Under the pieces are notes generated by a model. The model was not told the origin of the DNA. It searched no databases and worked only from the letters and a program-made list of their open reading frames with translations. From the NCBI GenBank assembly GCA_031273365.1, contig JAISSA010000089.1, positions 1 to 18,755 on the forward strand: a DNA stretch of 18,755 nt, read 5' to 3'. Numbering within the stretch: position 1 is the first letter of the stretch; every line of letters starts with the position of its first letter. The position numbers and the translations under genes are program-made. The stretch comes from Synergistaceae bacterium (GTDB taxonomy: Bacteria; Synergistota; Synergistia; Synergistales; Aminobacteriaceae). Positions 1-6,740 of this stretch are shown piece by piece.

Positions 1-641
1 CCGATGAGGGTCGCGATCAGGGGCATGCCTCCCTTGAGCTGGAGGCTTCCGAAGGTGAAGCGCGGAAAGGCGAAGATCGCCTCCATCCCCACCATGGAGA
101 AGGCAAACCCCAGAAAGCCCACGATCCAGCCCTTGATGGGGTCCTTGTCCGTGCTGAGCGACCCGCAGATCATGATGCCGAAAAGCGCCAGAAGGAACAT
201 CTCCCAGTGCCCGAACTTCATCGCGATCAGGTAGAGCACCGGAGTGAGCGTCAGCATGATGAGGATGCTGAACACCGTCCCCACGAAGGAGGCGATGAAC
301 CCCACCCCGATGGCCAGGCCGCCCTTGCCCTGTTTGGCCAGGGGGAAGCCGTCGAGAGCCGTCGCCGCGGCCGCCGGGGTGCCGGGGATGTTGATCATGA
401 TGGCGGAGCACAAACCGCCGGAGGTGGCCCCCACGTAGACGGCCAGAAGAAAGGCCACGGCGCGTTCCAGAGGCATTCCGTAGGAGATGTTGATCAAAAG
501 CGCCAGGGCCATGGTTGCGGTCAGCCCGGGGATGACCCCCACCAGAAGGCCCATGACGGACCCCCCGAAGATCAGCGCGATGATCCACGGATCCCGCGCC
601 ATGGCGGAGAACATTCCCATAATGTGTCCAAAGTATTCCAT
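1..641 (-). CDS. tctA: TTT transporter large membrane subunit TctA (partial)
   Basis: Large integral membrane subunit of a tripartite tricarboxylate transporter, which moves a carboxylate delivered by the periplasmic TctC protein across the inner membrane. The gene starts at ATG 641-639 behind a GAGGAGG ribosome site and leaves the window after 213 codons; the family is usually about 500 residues, so the C-terminal half is missing here only because the window ends. Family signatures are visible: GLLVGVIPGLTATMALAL near residue 31, then YVGATSGGLCSAIMINIPGT and AAAATALDGFPLAKQGKGG, which match the conserved TctA glycine-rich and PGTPAAAATALDG blocks. Very hydrophobic stretches alternate with short loops. 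It lies 22 bp downstream of tctB in the same direction. The substrate cannot be deduced from this fragment. Confidence 0.93.
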   Translation of the reverse strand, partial: MEYFGHIMGMFSAMARDPWIIALIFGGSVMGLLVGVIPGLTATMALALLINISYGMPLERAVAFLLAVYVGATSGGLCSAIMINIPGTPAAAATALDGFPLAKQGKGGLAIGVGFIASFVGTVFSILIMLTLTPVLYLIAMKFGHWEMFLLALFGIMICGSLSTDKDPIKGWIVGFLGFAFSMVGMEAIFAFPRFTFGSLQLKGGMPLIATLI

Positions 642-663
642 TTTATTTTCGCGCCTCCTCTCC

Positions 664-1182
664 TCAGGGCATGGGGATTCTGAAGATATGACTGAAGACG
701 AGCTGGACGATAAACGGCGCCGCCGCGGCGATGACGACCAGCCAGTACCACTTCTGCGCCTTCAGGAAAAGGAAGGTGAGGAAAAGATACGCCATGCTCA
801 GCGGAACGAAATCGACCGTCTTCAATAAGCTCACGTAGCCAAGGATCAGCAGAAAGACGACGCCGCCTTTTTTGAAGACCGGGGAGGTGAAGCCTCTTTT
901 GAGGTTGGCGGCGGAAAGAATGCGGAGAGCGTCCGGGTAGCCCCCTCGCCGCGATGAAGTGTACATCTGGAGAAGCCCGAAAAAGATGAAAAGCCCTCCA
1001 AGAATCATCGGGAAAAAGCCGGGAGAAACCCAGAACATGTAAGCCGCCCGCGTCTTCATGTTCAAAGATCCGACGAGAAGCCCGACGCCAAATAAAATCA
1101 GCAGAATCGCCGTGATAAAATCCGCCCCGGCCAGACGCCCGGGTTTTGGGCTCCGTACCGGCTCGGATGTCAAATCAGTCAA
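664..1182 (-). CDS. tctB: TTT transporter small membrane subunit TctB
   Basis: Small membrane subunit of the TTT transporter, 172 residues, close to the usual family length. About four to five hydrophobic segments can be seen, at roughly residues 21-42, 50-72, 106-124, 127-140 and 144-164. The chosen start is TTG at 1182-1180, because GGAGG lies 7 nt upstream; a second in-frame TTG at codon 4 would be too far away. The ribosome site sits in the loop of a small hairpin (CTGCC at 1187-1191, GGCAG at 1199-1203), and a much stronger stem-loop lies just before that, so translation may be restrained compared with tctC. TctB sequences are poorly conserved; the call rests on the hydrophobic pattern, the size and the position between tctC and tctA. 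Confidence 0.9.
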   Translation of the reverse strand: MTDLTSEPVRSPKPGRLAGADFITAILLILFGVGLLVGSLNMKTRAAYMFWVSPGFFPMILGGLFIFFGLLQMYTSSRRGGYPDALRILSAANLKRGFTSPVFKKGGVVFLLILGYVSLLKTVDFVPLSMAYLFLTFLFLKAQKWYWLVVIAAAAPFIVQLVFSHIFRIPMP

Positions 1183-1202
1183 GAGGCTGCCTCCTTTCGG
1201 CA

Positions 1203-1250
1203 GGGTAAACGCATGTGTATCCGGAACCTGCGATCTTCATGCGTTTACCC
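1203..1250 (-). promoter_or_regulatory. 13-bp perfect stem-loop between tctC and tctB
   Basis: GGGTAAACGCATG at 1203-1215 and its exact reverse complement at 1238-1250 enclose a 22-nt loop. The structure starts about 30 nt after the tctC stop. No U-run follows it on the minus strand, so it is not a normal intrinsic terminator. A role in protecting the tctC message 3' end, giving more binding protein than membrane subunits, is an inference from similar hairpins behind other binding-protein genes. Confidence 0.6.
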
Positions 1251-1280
1251 CGTTGCTTCTGGCGTTATTTTTTACTTTTT

Positions 1281-2348
1281 TTATTTATACCCGTACTTCG
1301 CCTTCTCTTTGTCCCAGCTCCAGGCCTCCGGGCGCGGAATGCCGAACTTTTCCGGCGACTCCTGGGCCAGGCCGGCGTCGAACATGACCCACGCATAGGC
1401 CGCGTACTGATAGTCCAGAACCCTGTCGGCTTCCTCGCCGTAACGGGTGATGACCTGGTAACCCATCTTCTCGGCGAACTCCTTCATCTCCGGCTGCTGA
1501 CACGCCCACAGGAAAGCCTCCTGGAGTCTGTCCACAATGGCCCTGGGGGCGTCGCGGGGAATCATCACCGGCCACGTCTCCGCCAGGTCGGGAATGGTTT
1601 TGTACTGGGGCCCAAGGTCCGTGATGGGCGGAAGGGTGAGGGCATCGGAGAGCTTCAGGGGCTCATTCCTGTTGAGGAAGAGGACCTTCAACTGGCCGGA
1701 ACGGGCGTAGTCCACGCCGGCCGAGAAGGAGATGGAGCCGATTTCGATCTCCCCGGCCATGACGGCGACGCAGGTCTGGCCGTCCCCGCCGGAGGTGACG
1801 TAGTTGATCCGCGTATCGACCCCCGCCGCTTTGGCGAAAGCTTCCACGAAAGCGTGGATTCCCGCACCCAGAGAGGAGACTCCCACGTTGGCCCTGCCCT
1901 CTTTCAACGCCCTGATCGCGTCCTCGACCGTGTTGATTCCCGACTTCTCCGGGTTCACCACAAGCGCCGCGGGTCCCTGAATGTGATGGAATCCCCACCA
2001 GTTCCACGGCACGCCCTGCTTCGAGGTGTCCGTGATGAGGAACCCGCCGAAGCAGCCGGATCCCGTCGCGAACAGGCTGTAGCCGTCATGGGCCTTGCCC
2101 TGAACCTCCTCGGCGGCCAGAGCGCTGGCCGCGCCCGGCATGTTGACGACGTTGACGGTCTCGCCCAGGCGCTTTTCCATCAACGCGATCAGGGGACGGA
2201 CCGCCGTGTCCGTGCCGCCGCCGGCCCCGAAGCCCACGTACACCGTCGGCGCGCCCTTCTCCCAAACCTTGCTCGCCGCCGCGCCCGGCCCGCAAACCGT
2301 AAGCAGCACGACACACACCGCAACCGCAACAAATCTGAACTTCCTCAT
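1281..2348 (-). CDS. tctC: TTT transporter substrate-binding protein TctC
   Basis: Extracytoplasmic binding protein of the TTT system (Bug/TctC family), 355 residues. The chosen start is ATG 2348-2346 behind GGAGGCAGGAG; it gives a clean signal peptide of Arg/Lys residues followed by VAVAVCVVLLTVC. An upstream in-frame ATG would add 18 residues that read into the intergenic repeat. The signal sequence contains LTVC, a weak lipobox because of Val before Cys, and also AAA-S, a possible signal peptidase I site; either export route is possible. Family features include PTVYVGFGAGGGTD near the mature N terminus, VVNMPGAASALAAEEV, a GVSSLGAG block and a GEIEIGSISFS block, which in relatives bind a carboxylate through backbone and water contacts. 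The gene is upstream of tctB and tctA, the normal order for this transporter class. Confidence 0.94.
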   Translation of the reverse strand: MRKFRFVAVAVCVVLLTVCGPGAAASKVWEKGAPTVYVGFGAGGGTDTAVRPLIALMEKRLGETVNVVNMPGAASALAAEEVQGKAHDGYSLFATGSGCFGGFLITDTSKQGVPWNWWGFHHIQGPAALVVNPEKSGINTVEDAIRALKEGRANVGVSSLGAGIHAFVEAFAKAAGVDTRINYVTSGGDGQTCVAVMAGEIEIGSISFSAGVDYARSGQLKVLFLNRNEPLKLSDALTLPPITDLGPQYKTIPDLAETWPVMIPRDAPRAIVDRLQEAFLWACQQPEMKEFAEKMGYQVITRYGEEADRVLDYQYAAYAWVMFDAGLAQESPEKFGIPRPEAWSWDKEKAKYGYK

Positions 2349-2376
2349 TTCTCCTGCCTCCTTCGAACTGAATATC

Positions 2377-2428
2377 ATGGGGCGCTGCCCCATACCCTGC
2401 ACAGGGGCCGCAGGCCCCTGTGAACCCC
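2377..2428. repeat. Intergenic two-hairpin GC repeat (copy A)
   Basis: Two back-to-back hairpins lie in the 146-bp gap between garR and tctC. The first is ATGGGGC-GCT-GCCCCAT (2377-2393). The second is ACAGGGGCC-GCA-GGCCCCTGT (2401-2421). Read on the minus strand, the order hairpin, GCAGGGT linker, GGGGCAGCGCCCC matches the copy at 3416-3463. No T-run of terminator quality follows on the minus strand. Next to it at 2451-2475 is a short 9-bp tandem (GAATTACGA, about 2.6 copies). Confidence 0.75.
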
Positions 2429-2494
2429 GGTAAGAAAAGAAATCAGAAAAGAATTACGAGAATTACGAGAATTAGGGTCTTATTTTTTTCAGTA

Positions 2495-3379
2495 TTACTT
2501 TTTCAAAGAAATATTGTTCAGTTTTTCGTAGAAGAGTCCCAGGGAACCGTGATCCAGGGCTTCGTGGCCGTCGGCGGCCAGGTTCTGCATCATCTCCATG
2601 ATCTGGGCGACGAGAGGCATGGAAAGGTGTAAGGCGCGGCTCGTCTCCTGAACGTTGCCGAGGTCCTTGATGTGGAGGTTGATGCGGAAGCCGGGGTCGT
2701 AGCGTCCCTCGAACATGCGGGGAGCCTTGTCCTCCAGGCACTGGCTGCCCGCGAGTCCGCCCCGGATGGCGTTGAAGACCTTCTCGGGGTCCACGCCCGC
2801 TTTCTTCGCGAGGCTCATGCCCTCCGCCACGCCGGCGATGTTGATGGCAACGAGGGTCTGGTTGACCAGCTTCGCGATCTGTCCCGCGCCGATCCCGGCC
2901 ACGTAGTTGCTTTTGCCCATCAGGTCGAGGATGTCCTTTACTCTGTTGTAGACCTCTTCCTTGCCGCCCACCATGATGGCCAGCGTGCCCTTTTCCGCCT
3001 TCTCCTGGCCTCCGCTGACCGGGGCGTCCAGCATGTCCGCGCCTTTGGCCTCCAGAAGGGCGCAGAGTTCGCGGCTGACCAGCGGCGCGATGGAACTCAT
3101 ATCGACCACGATCTGTCCTTTGCGGACGACGCTCAGGATCCCGTCTTTGCCGGCGACGACCTCGCGGACATGGGGGGAGTTCGGCACCATGGCGATGACG
3201 ACGTCCGCTTTTTCCGTCACCCCGGCGGGGGAGGCAGCGCTCTCCGCCCCGGCCGCCGCAAGCTCGTCCACCGCCGCCTTCGCCACGTCGAAGACCACCA
3301 GCGGCTTCCCCGCCTTCAGGAGGTTCTTCGCCATCGGCCTGCCCATAATCCCCAAGCCGATAAATCCAATTTTACCCAT
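2495..3379 (-). CDS. garR: GarR/GlxR-type beta-hydroxyacid dehydrogenase (2-hydroxy-3-oxopropionate reductase)
   Basis: Cytoplasmic NAD(P)-dependent beta-hydroxyacid dehydrogenase of 294 residues, the usual family length. The start ATG 3379-3377 follows GGAGGAGG and places the Rossmann motif GFIGLGIMGRPMAKNL at residues 5-20. The substrate-binding block DAPVSGGQEKAEKGTLAIMVGG is at 118-139 and GAGQIAKLVNQ at 164-174 holds the catalytic Lys170. KDLGN near 238-242 is also typical. These features are closest to tartronate semialdehyde reductase (GarR/GlxR), which interconverts glycerate and tartronate semialdehyde. Sister enzymes act on 3-hydroxyisobutyrate, threonate or sulfolactaldehyde, so the exact substrate is open. 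It lies inside the operon between the transketolase genes and the transporter, so it probably works on the imported compound or on a product of the transketolase. Confidence 0.85.
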   Translation of the reverse strand: MGKIGFIGLGIMGRPMAKNLLKAGKPLVVFDVAKAAVDELAAAGAESAASPAGVTEKADVVIAMVPNSPHVREVVAGKDGILSVVRKGQIVVDMSSIAPLVSRELCALLEAKGADMLDAPVSGGQEKAEKGTLAIMVGGKEEVYNRVKDILDLMGKSNYVAGIGAGQIAKLVNQTLVAINIAGVAEGMSLAKKAGVDPEKVFNAIRGGLAGSQCLEDKAPRMFEGRYDPGFRINLHIKDLGNVQETSRALHLSMPLVAQIMEMMQNLAADGHEALDHGSLGLFYEKLNNISLKK

Positions 3380-3415
3380 AAAAAATTTCCTCCTCCGTTT
3401 TTTCATATCGGGATT

Positions 3416-3463
3416 CTCAAGGGCCCACGGCCCTTGAGCGGGGTTCGGGGCAGCGCCCCGAAC
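3416..3463. repeat. Intergenic two-hairpin GC repeat (copy B)
   Basis: CTCAAGGGCC-CAC-GGCCCTTGAG (3416-3438) is followed by GGGG and then a 9-bp stem, GTTCGGGGC at 3443-3451 with GCCCCGAAC at 3455-3463. It lies in the 92-bp gap between the transketolase C-subunit stop and garR. It shares the layout hairpin, GCGGGGTT linker, GGGGCAGCGCCCC with copies A (reverse strand), C and D. It has no U-run and is inside an operon, so mRNA processing or stabilisation is more likely than termination. Confidence 0.75.
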
Positions 3464-3471
3464 GCTCTTTG

Positions 3472-4404
3472 TCATTTAAGAATCTCTTCAGCCGCCGCAG
3501 CGATCGCCGTGCCCGTCAGCCCGTAGTTTTCGAGGAGCTGCTCGTAGCTGTGCGCGGACTGCCCGTAGCGGTCGGCGATGCCGACCCGGACGAGGGGCAG
3601 GGGACTTTTGTCACTGCCGATACAGGCCGCCACCGCCGCGCCCAGCCCTCCTGTGACGCTGTGTTCCTCGGCCGTGACGACGGCGCGCGTTCCCGCCAGC
3701 GCGGTCCGGACGGCGACCTCGTCCAGGGGTTTGATCGTGCTGAAGTTCACCAGGCGAGCCGAGATGCCCTTTTTCTCCAGAAGCTCCCGCGCCTTCAGGC
3801 CCATCCCGGCGGTGACGCCGTTGACGCAGAGGGAGACGTCCCGACCCTCCGCCAGAGTCAGGGGTTTACCCACCTCGAAGGGGGTGGATTCCTCCGTGAC
3901 GAGAGGCAGGTCGTTGCGGTTGAGGCGGATGTAGACCGGTCCGTCGATCGCCGCCGCCGCGCGGACGGCCTTGGGAACCTCCACGGCGTCCACCGGGGCC
4001 AGTACGGTCATGTGGGGCAGAACGCTCATGATGGCCATGTCCTCGAAGCACTGGTGCGTCGCGCCGTCGCCGAAGTCGGAAAGGCCGGCGCTGGAGCCGA
4101 CGATCTTCACCTTCAGGTTCGGCAGGCAGACTCCCTGACGAATTTGGTCGAAGGCGCGTCCGGTGGCGAATACGGCAAACGTGTGGACAAAGGGGATTTT
4201 TCCGCAGAGGGCGAGTCCGGCCGCCGTGCTGACCATGTTGGCCTCGCCGATCCCCATCTCCACGTACTGCTCCGGCAGATTTGTCTCGATCTGAACGGAC
4301 TGCGTGGAGGCGCAGAGATCCGCGTCCAGCGCGACGATGTTCCGATTCGCCCGAGCCAGCTCCAGAAGAGCGGCGCCATAAGCCATTCTTTGATTTTTCT
4401 CCAT
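3472..4404 (-). CDS. Transketolase, C-terminal subunit
   Basis: Pyrimidine-binding and C-terminal domains of a split transketolase, 310 residues. MGIGEANM at 50-57 contains Glu54, the family glutamate that activates thiamine diphosphate. GSSAGLSDFGDGATHQCFEDMAIM spans 103-126 and is the typical DXS/TK central-domain block. The C-terminal domain starts near residue 180 and ends with a DRYGQSA-SYEQLLENYGLT region seen in split enzymes. The start ATG 4404-4402 follows TAAGGAGGCGGC. It must pair with the N-terminal subunit encoded 13 bp upstream to form an active site. Split transketolases occur both as general pentose-phosphate enzymes and as pathway-specific ones (for example apulose-phosphate or sulfosugar pathways); placement in a transporter operon favours a specific role here, which is inference. 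Confidence 0.92.
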   Translation of the reverse strand: MEKNQRMAYGAALLELARANRNIVALDADLCASTQSVQIETNLPEQYVEMGIGEANMVSTAAGLALCGKIPFVHTFAVFATGRAFDQIRQGVCLPNLKVKIVGSSAGLSDFGDGATHQCFEDMAIMSVLPHMTVLAPVDAVEVPKAVRAAAAIDGPVYIRLNRNDLPLVTEESTPFEVGKPLTLAEGRDVSLCVNGVTAGMGLKARELLEKKGISARLVNFSTIKPLDEVAVRTALAGTRAVVTAEEHSVTGGLGAAVAACIGSDKSPLPLVRVGIADRYGQSAHSYEQLLENYGLTGTAIAAAAEEILK

Positions 4405-4417
4405 AATAGCCGCCTCC

Positions 4418-5254
4418 TTAGACCGCTGCCGAAGAGCTTTTCAATACCGAGGCGATGGCCCTCTCGCGGTCCTCGGCTGTCAGGAGATTGTTGTGGTAGG
4501 CGTGCGTGTTCTCCGCGAAATCGACGCCCTTTCCCTTCACCGTGCGGGCGACGATCGCCGCGGGGGCCCCTTTGACGCTCGACGCCCTGTCCAGCGCGGA
4601 CACGATCTCCGGCATGTCGTGGCCGTCGATCTCGAAGGTCTTCCAGCCGAAGGCCGCCAGGCGTCCGGGAATGTTGGCTATCGCGTAGCGGTCGCGGGTT
4701 CTCCCCATGGCCTGGATGCCGTTCATGTCCACGATCAGGGTCAGGTTGTCCAGCGCGTAGTGGTTCGCCGCCATGAGCGCCTCCCAGATCTGCCCTTCCG
4801 CGAGCTCTCCATCCCCGACGACGACGTACACGCGGTAGTCGAGCCCGTCCATCCTGCCGGCCAGGGCCATGCCCACGCCCACGGACAGTCCCTGCCCCAG
4901 CGACCCGGTGTTGGCTTCGATGCCGGGCGTCTCCCGCTCGGGGTGGCCCTGCAGAATGCTGCCGAAGCTCTTGGTGGTCGCCAGGACGTCCCTGCCGAAG
5001 TAACCGGCCTCGGCCAGGGCCGCGTACTGCGCCAGAACGGAGTGTCCCTTGCTCATGATGAAACGGTCGCGGTTGGGATCGTCCTGCTTCTTCGGGTTGT
5101 GGCGCATCTTGTAGAAATAAAGAGCCGCCACCACGTCGGCGCAGGACATCGACCCGCCCAGGTGCCCTCTGTTGCCTGTGCCGAGGGCTTCGATGATTCC
5201 CAGGCGAACCTGCCGCGCCTTTTCTTTAAGAGTGTCCAATAATTCCCTGTCCAT
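4418..5254 (-). CDS. Transketolase, N-terminal (thiamine diphosphate-binding) subunit
   Basis: Diphosphate-binding half of a split transketolase, 278 residues from the ATG at 5254-5252. The ThDP/metal motif is clear: GDGELAEGQIWEA at 147-159 followed by DMNGIQAMG at 176-184. GHLGGSMSCADVVAALY at 30-46, SKGH at 68-71 and QGHP at 102-105 carry the histidines that line the active site in transketolases. The start choice is between ATG 5254 (AAGGTGA just upstream) and GTG 5272 (six residues longer, 3 nt after the regulator stop); ATG gives the better family length. The gene is in the same frame as gntR, separated only by its TGA. Only 13 bp separate it from the C-terminal subunit, as expected for two chains made in equal amounts. 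Confidence 0.92.
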   Translation of the reverse strand: MDRELLDTLKEKARQVRLGIIEALGTGNRGHLGGSMSCADVVAALYFYKMRHNPKKQDDPNRDRFIMSKGHSVLAQYAALAEAGYFGRDVLATTKSFGSILQGHPERETPGIEANTGSLGQGLSVGVGMALAGRMDGLDYRVYVVVGDGELAEGQIWEALMAANHYALDNLTLIVDMNGIQAMGRTRDRYAIANIPGRLAAFGWKTFEIDGHDMPEIVSALDRASSVKGAPAAIVARTVKGKGVDFAENTHAYHNNLLTAEDRERAIASVLKSSSAAV

Positions 5255-5275
5255 TTCGTTCACCTTACCCACTTT

Positions 5276-6145
5276 TCAAACAACCTCCCTGACTGGATCT
5301 CCCTTTGGGGTTCTCAGAGCGTGCAGTTTTCCCAAATCGTGCGGCTTTTCGGGATCATTCGGCTTCTTCGGGCCGTTCCGGTTTTCCCGCGGATCTTCTT
5401 TCAGATCTTCTTTCAGATCTTCTTCCCGATCTTCTTCCCGATCTTCTTTCAGCAGGGCCGAAATGGCGTTGCGGGTCTCCCGGACGTGTTCCCGCATGAC
5501 GGCCTCCGCCTGTCGGCGGTCGCGTTCACGGAAGGCCTGGATGATTTGCTGATGGTATTTGAGGGCTTTCTCCCGCCTTGCGGCATAGGAGGCCGAGATG
5601 ACCTGCTGTTTCAAAAGGTGTTCGCGGATCAGCTCGAAGCAATGAGAAAAAAGGGTGTTGCGCGTCGCCCGGGCGATAAGGGCGTGAAAAGACGTGTCCA
5701 GTTCGGCGAACTCCGCCAGGTTCTCCGCGGAGGAAACGTTGATCTCCTGGCGCTCGGCATAGGAAACCAGGGTTTCGATTTCTTCCTCTGTGATGCGCTC
5801 CGCGGCGAGGGAGGCGCTGTAAGGCTCGTAGCCGACGCGAAACTCCATGACCTGGAGGACGTCCCGAATGTTCTCGGGGGACAGATACAGAGGCTTCGGC
5901 AGGCGCGGCTCCGTGCTGACGAAGGTTCCCAGGCCCGGCACGGTGTAGACCAGATTGCTGGCCTTCAGAAAATTGAGAGCCTCGCGTACAGTAGAACGGC
6001 TGACGTTGAAAGCCGTTCCCAACTCGGCCTCCGTGTAGATCCGTTCTCCATGTTTCCAAAAGCCATCCAGAATCCTGTCGCGTAATTCCTCAAAAATAGC
6101 AATACTTCTGCTTTTTCGTTCAAAAGGGACAAAAACAGCACTCAT
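5276..6145 (-). CDS. GntR-family transcriptional regulator, FCD subfamily
   Basis: DNA-binding regulator of 289 residues heading the operon. Residues 13-77 form the GntR winged helix: IFEELRDRILDG, then TEAELGTAFNVSRSTVREALNFL, and the wing with PGLGTFV. Residues about 95-232 are an all-helical FCD ligand domain, with the metal-binding set Asp150, His154, His198 and His220 in place (DTSFH, KYHQQI, REH). FCD regulators usually sense small organic acids, which agrees with the TTT transporter. After residue 232 there is an unusual charged tail of about 57 residues made of KED/REE/LKED tetrapeptide units from a 12-bp DNA repeat, then a Pro-rich stretch. The start ATG 6145-6143 has AAGGTGATG nearby. 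It probably binds the palindrome at 6191-6205 and controls the whole operon; ligand unknown. Confidence 0.9.
   Translation of the reverse strand: MSAVFVPFERKSRSIAIFEELRDRILDGFWKHGERIYTEAELGTAFNVSRSTVREALNFLKASNLVYTVPGLGTFVSTEPRLPKPLYLSPENIRDVLQVMEFRVGYEPYSASLAAERITEEEIETLVSYAERQEINVSSAENLAEFAELDTSFHALIARATRNTLFSHCFELIREHLLKQQVISASYAARREKALKYHQQIIQAFRERDRRQAEAVMREHVRETRNAISALLKEDREEDREEDLKEDLKEDPRENRNGPKKPNDPEKPHDLGKLHALRTPKGDPVREVV
5392..5451. repeat. 12-bp tandem repeat, five copies, inside gntR
   Basis: Five uninterrupted 12-bp units, GATCTTCTTTCA or GATCTTCTTCCC, fill exactly 60 bp in the order TCA, TCA, CCC, CCC, TCA. On the coding (minus) strand each unit encodes a four-residue acidic/basic block, so copy changes keep the frame. 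It lies in the region coding for the extra C-terminal tail of the regulator. Confidence 0.95.
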
Positions 6146-6190
6146 AGAACATCACCTTGCCGGCACGTTATTAGTTTATTATCATATATC

Positions 6191-6205
6191 AGATGTCAGA
6201 CATCT
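6191..6205. promoter_or_regulatory. Perfect 15-bp palindrome, candidate GntR operator
   Basis: AGATGTC-A-GACATCT is a perfect 7-1-7 palindrome located 46 bp upstream of the gntR start codon in an AT-rich stretch. Its core GT-N3-AC matches the general form of FadR/FCD-type GntR operators (TnGTnnnACnA). It overlaps the likely promoter of the operon, so autoregulation by the adjacent regulator is the simplest reading. The exact -35 and -10 boxes are not clear. Confidence 0.65.
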
Positions 6206-6231
6206 TACTGAAAAGAAACGCTCCTGTCAAG

Positions 6232-6331
6232 CCTGGGCTATAAGCCCAGGTCCGCAGGCCGGGGGCAGAGAATCTCTGTAAATCACAATAGTCAATAACC
6301 TACATTCGTCAGGAAGGTATCTTATTCCTGA
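6232..6331. other. Gap between gntR and antitoxin gene with several inverted repeats
   Basis: No gene is seen. The stretch holds three inverted repeats: CCTGGGCT-ATA-AGCCCAGG (6232-6250), CAGAGA-A-TCTCTG (6266-6278), and TCAGGAA/TTCCTGA (6309-6315 and 6325-6331, 9-nt loop). The first is followed by CCGCAGGCC, a string also in repeat copy A, so this could be a decayed repeat member. None has a convincing U-run for a terminator. Confidence 0.45.
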
Positions 6332-6360
6332 GGATGGATGTCTCTGGATATAAATATGGA

Positions 6361-6603
6361 TCAACCACGTTCCCTGACTCGGTATTTTTTGTCGAGATAC
6401 TTTTTTATATCAGCAGTCGTAATTTCGCCACATCTTTCGCGCTCTACCAATGCCAGAAAGTCAGATGAAGGTGTCAGCCCATCCACTTTAATCATACCCA
6501 GGGCATAATCCCAGGCATCATAATTTTTACGAGCGCCAACTTTTTTCTCTTTGGAAACATCAATGAGTTCATCATCCGCCGACACAGTAACTGTATCTTG
6601 CAT
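6361..6603 (-). CDS. VbhA-like antitoxin (orphan)
   Basis: Small protein of 80 residues. The start is ATG 6603-6601, because GAGGTGA lies 6 nt upstream; the in-frame GTG at 6612 overlaps that ribosome site. The C-terminal half, DGLTPSSDFLALVERERCGEITTADIKKYLDKKY (positions 41-74), has the look of the VbhA-type antitoxin fold: a Gly-Leu-x-Pro-Ser turn, a helix with LALVER, then GEIT and a final helix ending in KKY. These proteins block Fic-domain AMP-transferase toxins by inserting an inhibitory helix. No Fic motif (HPFxxGNGR) is encoded on either side: downstream is the gntR region and upstream the rpsI terminator. The inverted repeat CAGGTC/GACCTG at 6619-6635 just upstream could be an operator. 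Assignment is from pattern recognition only. Confidence 0.6.
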   Translation of the reverse strand: MQDTVTVSADDELIDVSKEKKVGARKNYDAWDYALGMIKVDGLTPSSDFLALVERERCGEITTADIKKYLDKKYRVRERG

Positions 6604-6618
6604 GGCTCTCACCTCTTT

Positions 6619-6635
6619 CAGGTCTTATTGACCTG
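6619..6635. promoter_or_regulatory. Inverted repeat before antitoxin gene
   Basis: CAGGTC-TTATT-GACCTG lies 15 bp upstream of the antitoxin start codon, partly next to its ribosome site. Antitoxin genes are often autoregulated, so it may be an operator, or an RNA hairpin that limits translation. Confidence 0.35.
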
Positions 6636-6740
6636 GCTAAAAAGTTTGTGTTAGAAGATTTTTTTAATATGAGCTTTACATAGGTCATTATCAATACTAT
6701 CTTTATTAGTAATGAGCCTTCAATAAGTATAACATTGTAT

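Noticed and set aside
1215..2423. Long plus-strand open frame opposite tctC
   Set aside because: A GC-rich antisense shadow: the minus strand encodes a full TctC with signal peptide and ribosome site, and the plus frame has no recognisable motif.
5254..5278. In-frame UGA between gntR and the transketolase N-subunit as a selenocysteine codon
   Set aside because: The two genes share a frame across the TGA, which is tempting given the tRNA-Sec, but read-through would fuse a repressor to an enzyme; no active-site context or SECIS-like hairpin follows, and the downstream gene has its own start.
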